This document shows, piece after piece, positions 34,439 to 64,000 of a stretch of 64,000 bases of DNA (position 1 is its first letter; every line of letters begins with the position of its first letter). Source of the DNA: Omphiscola glabra. Taxonomy: Eukaryota > Mollusca > Gastropoda > Lymnaeidae. The stretch covers positions 29,612,366 through 29,676,365 of the forward strand of contig OZ024795.1 of the NCBI GenBank assembly GCA_964017045.1, in the 5' to 3' direction. Under the pieces are notes generated by a model. That model made no database searches, was not told the DNA's origin, and worked only from the letters and a program-made list of their open reading frames with translations. The position numbers and the translations under genes were made by a program.

Positions 34439-34875
34439 CAGTGGTTTTCAACCTTTTACCCTTTATCATTTATGTTTATTCCATTTCTTAGGCAACCCCT
34501 GGTGATTTATCATAGATTCTTAGGGTTCTGTGGAATCCAGTTTGAAACACAATGAGTGAGACATAGAATGACTTGGACACCATTATGAAAAGCCCCTTGT
34601 CATGAATGATAATGCGCCCCCCCCCGGTCACACTTTCTATAAAAAGTGATTTTCAACTGCTGGTCTGCAGAAATTTAAATGCTTTTTGTAATGCTTGATT
34701 TCTGGTTATTATAAATAGAAAATTTATTTCATAACTGATTTAATACCCAATGTACTAAATACAATTTAAATAAAAGTTCTTATTTCCCCATGAAATATTT
34801 CACTGGTCAGTTATTTCACTGGTCAGTTATTTCACTGGTCAGTTCCGCAGCTGAAGAAAAGGTTGAAAACCACTG
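34439..34875. mobile_element. hAT-type element with 19-bp perfect inverted ends
   Basis: Starts CAGTGGTTTTCAACCTTTT and ends AAAAGGTTGAAAACCACTG, an exact inverse over 19 bp; total 437 bp. An internal 16-bp repeat TTATTTCACTGGTCAG (three copies, 34797-34843) and a C-run are present. Flanks do not show a convincing 8-bp duplication, so an internal recombination or old age is possible. Confidence 0.8.
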
Positions 34876-35129
34876 GCCGATTCTTAATAGGAACGGGAAG
34901 AAACCAACAGGAAAGGGGGATAACTAAACTTATCTATGCTTCAAATGTAAACAATAGATTAGAATATATTGCTTTAACATGAAATAAATGTTGATGAGAA
35001 ATACTGTGCTACAAAAAATGCTGGATGGGTTTATACAGTGGTGTGAGAACCGAAGAGATTGAACAATTGATGACACCTGATACATGGGGATATTCTGAAT
35101 AAAAAATGTCAGCAAATGTCAATACTAAA

Positions 35130-35570
35130 CCTGCACATGAACCAAATGTCAGTCTTAACATGAACCAAATGTCAGTCTTAACATGAACCAAATGTCAGTC
35201 TTAAATGAACCAAATGTCAGTCTTAACATGAACCAAATGTCAGTCTTAAATGAACCAAATGTCAGTCTTAAATGAACCAAATGTCAGTCTTAACATGAAC
35301 CAAATGTCAGTCTTAACATGAACCAAATGTCAGTCTTAAATGAACCAAATGTCAGTCTTAACATGAACCAAATGTCAGTCTTAAATGAACCAAATGTCAG
35401 TCTTAAATGAACCAAATGTCAGTCTTAACATGAACCAAATGTCAGTCTTAAACTTAAATGAACCAAATGTCAGTCTTAAACTTAAATGAACCAAATGTCA
35501 GTCTTAACATGAACCAAATGTCAGTCTTAAATGAACCAAATGTCAGTCTTGATTTTAACCAAATGTCAGT
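35130..35570. repeat. 20/23-bp minisatellite
   Basis: About 20 units of GAACCAAATGTCAGTCTTAA with or without CAT. The two unit lengths are interspersed. Diverged to 35700. Confidence 0.93.
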
Positions 35571-36129
35571 CTTAACGTGAACCAACCTTCAGTCTAAAGG
35601 TAAAGCAAATGTCAGTCTAAACATGAACTGTCAATCTAAACAAAAAAACAGCTTTCAGTCTAGCGGTGAACTGTCAGTTTAAACAAAAATCAACAGTCAT
35701 TCTAAAGTTGCAGGAATTTTAAAAACAAAAAATTTTAAAATAATATTTTTTTTTTGGTAAGTAGACTACACATTTAATTTTTCTAAATGATAACAAGGGA
35801 GAGAAACAATTTCTTAAGGAAAAAAAATTAAAGTAACAAAATAAATTAACTAAAAGAAAACAACTTCAAAAATAAATACTCTGCCTACAATAATTATTAC
35901 ACAGTTTTTATTTTCATTCAGTATCAAATTTTGCACAGTGTTGAAATTGATGTGCTTTGAAATATAGATTTACTTGCTCATATCTGACATTAGTTCCCTT
36001 GTCTAGTGAGCCATATATACATACTACAGTAAGCCATATGTGCCTACTACTGGAAACTAAATGTGATGGTAGCCACATCTCTTGGCAGCCACGTCACTAA
36101 GATCTTCAGTTTAAGGTAGTGTACGTGAG

Positions 36130-63492
<27,363 letters not shown>

Positions 63493-63585
63493 GTTTAAGA
63501 AGTCTGTCAGTCACTATGTCTTGGTGAGAGAAGTGCCGATAGCCTGTAGTCGTCAGGAGAAATGCCCAATAATGCTAGGATTGAT

Positions 63586-63684
63586 CACGTGGCGCCAGCC
63601 TTATATAGGCCGCACAGCTCGCTCTCATGGAGCCGGACGTAAACGTAAACACGCGAGAGAACAGCTCACTCCCTCCATCACGTG
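63586..63684 (-). promoter_or_regulatory. TATA-box promoter with two CACGTG E-boxes for short PRKAR1 transcript
   Basis: On the - strand TATATAAGG (TATA at 63607-63601) is flanked by CACGTG at 63679-63684 and 63586-63591, the latter overlapping GGCGCC. The predicted start site is 25-30 nt downstream of the TATA box, near 63575, giving an 80-nt leader before the ATG. The stretch is clearly richer in G+C than its surroundings. A TTTACGTTTACGTCC motif with ACGT cores lies between the upstream E-box and the TATA box. Confidence 0.6.
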
Positions 63685-64000
63685 ACACGTTTTTTTGTTG
63701 TTTTTTTTATTGTTTTTTAAACTTCTTATATCTACTTTTGTGTAGAATTTTTTTTAAGTAGCGTTGCCATATATGGAACATATAATGAAGTGTTAGTCTG
63801 ATACATTCGAAGCATCCTTCGTTATAATTGAATAGCATATCATACTTTAATGGGGGTGAACAAAGACGTTCGTTGCCCTTTGGTCGTTTGTGACGAGTTG
63901 TCATTGTCACTTCGAAATCGGATTATCGTTTAGCATTCATAATCCGTATTGAAGTGGGCGCCATTGAAGTGGGCGCCATTAATTCTGTAAAGTTAACTTA
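63685..64000. other. Upstream flank of short PRKAR1 promoter
   Basis: A T-rich tract (63688-63720), the CArG box, and a 15-bp direct duplication GAAGTGGGCGCCATT at about 63953-63982 with E2F-like GGGCGCC. No exon is recognised. Confidence 0.4.
63767..63776. promoter_or_regulatory. CArG box (SRF-type site)
   Basis: CCATATATGG is a perfect CC(A/T)6GG palindrome about 160 bp upstream of the TATA box at 63601-63607. Binding is inferred from the consensus only. Confidence 0.4.

Larger units (their letters stand above)
31229..36129. other. Intergenic region between convergent genes
   Basis: Holds both 3' UTRs. Sequence is mostly unique and AT-rich to 33030; 31325-31388 has four GAGACTGTAGTGTA units, and 33030-33270 is rich in CATGACATGACAG. 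No coding exon recognised. Confidence 0.6.

Overview
The window is nuclear DNA from an animal. Two spliced genes are visible. Introns begin GT and end AG, and spliced phases agree exactly across exons. The protein sequences and the mobile-element mix (hAT MITEs including a SPIN-like copy, two LINE remnants) suit a mollusc, most likely a gastropod snail or slug. Species assignment is an inference; no ribosomal or mitochondrial marker is present.

Gene 1 (+ strand, 10936-31228) is the 3' part of an SDR42E1-like short-chain dehydrogenase/reductase: seven coding exons giving 286 residues, with the YxxxK catalytic motif and a C-terminal membrane segment. Its N-terminal Rossmann exons were not found in 1-10935 and probably lie upstream of the window. 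Gene 2 (- strand, 63492 down to 36130) is the type I regulatory subunit of cAMP-dependent protein kinase (PRKAR1): ten coding exons giving a complete 269-residue frame from ATG to stop, with both cAMP-binding cassettes. Its first exon in the window encodes only four residues. It has a TATA box and two CACGTG E-boxes upstream and would make a short isoform lacking the dimerisation/docking and pseudosubstrate regions. The genes are tail to tail, with stop codons about 4.9 kb apart. No direct functional link between them is implied.

Layout: 1-10.9 kb is almost all tandem arrays (38-bp, 55-bp, 42-bp and 22-bp monomers; the last forms a 393-bp higher-order repeat). 10.9-31.2 kb is the SDR gene with array-filled introns, hAT MITEs and a ~1.1-kb foldback element. 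31.2-36.1 kb is intergenic with one hAT element. 36.1-63.5 kb is PRKAR1, whose 14-kb intron (42213-56487) holds many arrays, a degraded LINE 3' end and hAT remnants. 63.5-64 kb is promoter and upstream sequence. By hand estimate about one third of the window is minisatellite, in more than 50 arrays with mostly unrelated units of 12-120 bp.

The most unusual feature is where the arrays sit. At three SDR donors the repeat unit starts at the exon/intron junction and carries the exon tail plus the GTAAGT donor, so each real 5' splice site is followed by about 13-26 near-copies of itself. At a fourth donor, in PRKAR1, an 18-bp array begins 12 bp into the intron and every unit carries CAG/GTAGTA. 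That exon also has another array 9 bp outside its acceptor. Spliced-protein alignment indicates that the first donor is the one used. Nearly all long ORFs in the window are products of stop-free repeats, not genes.
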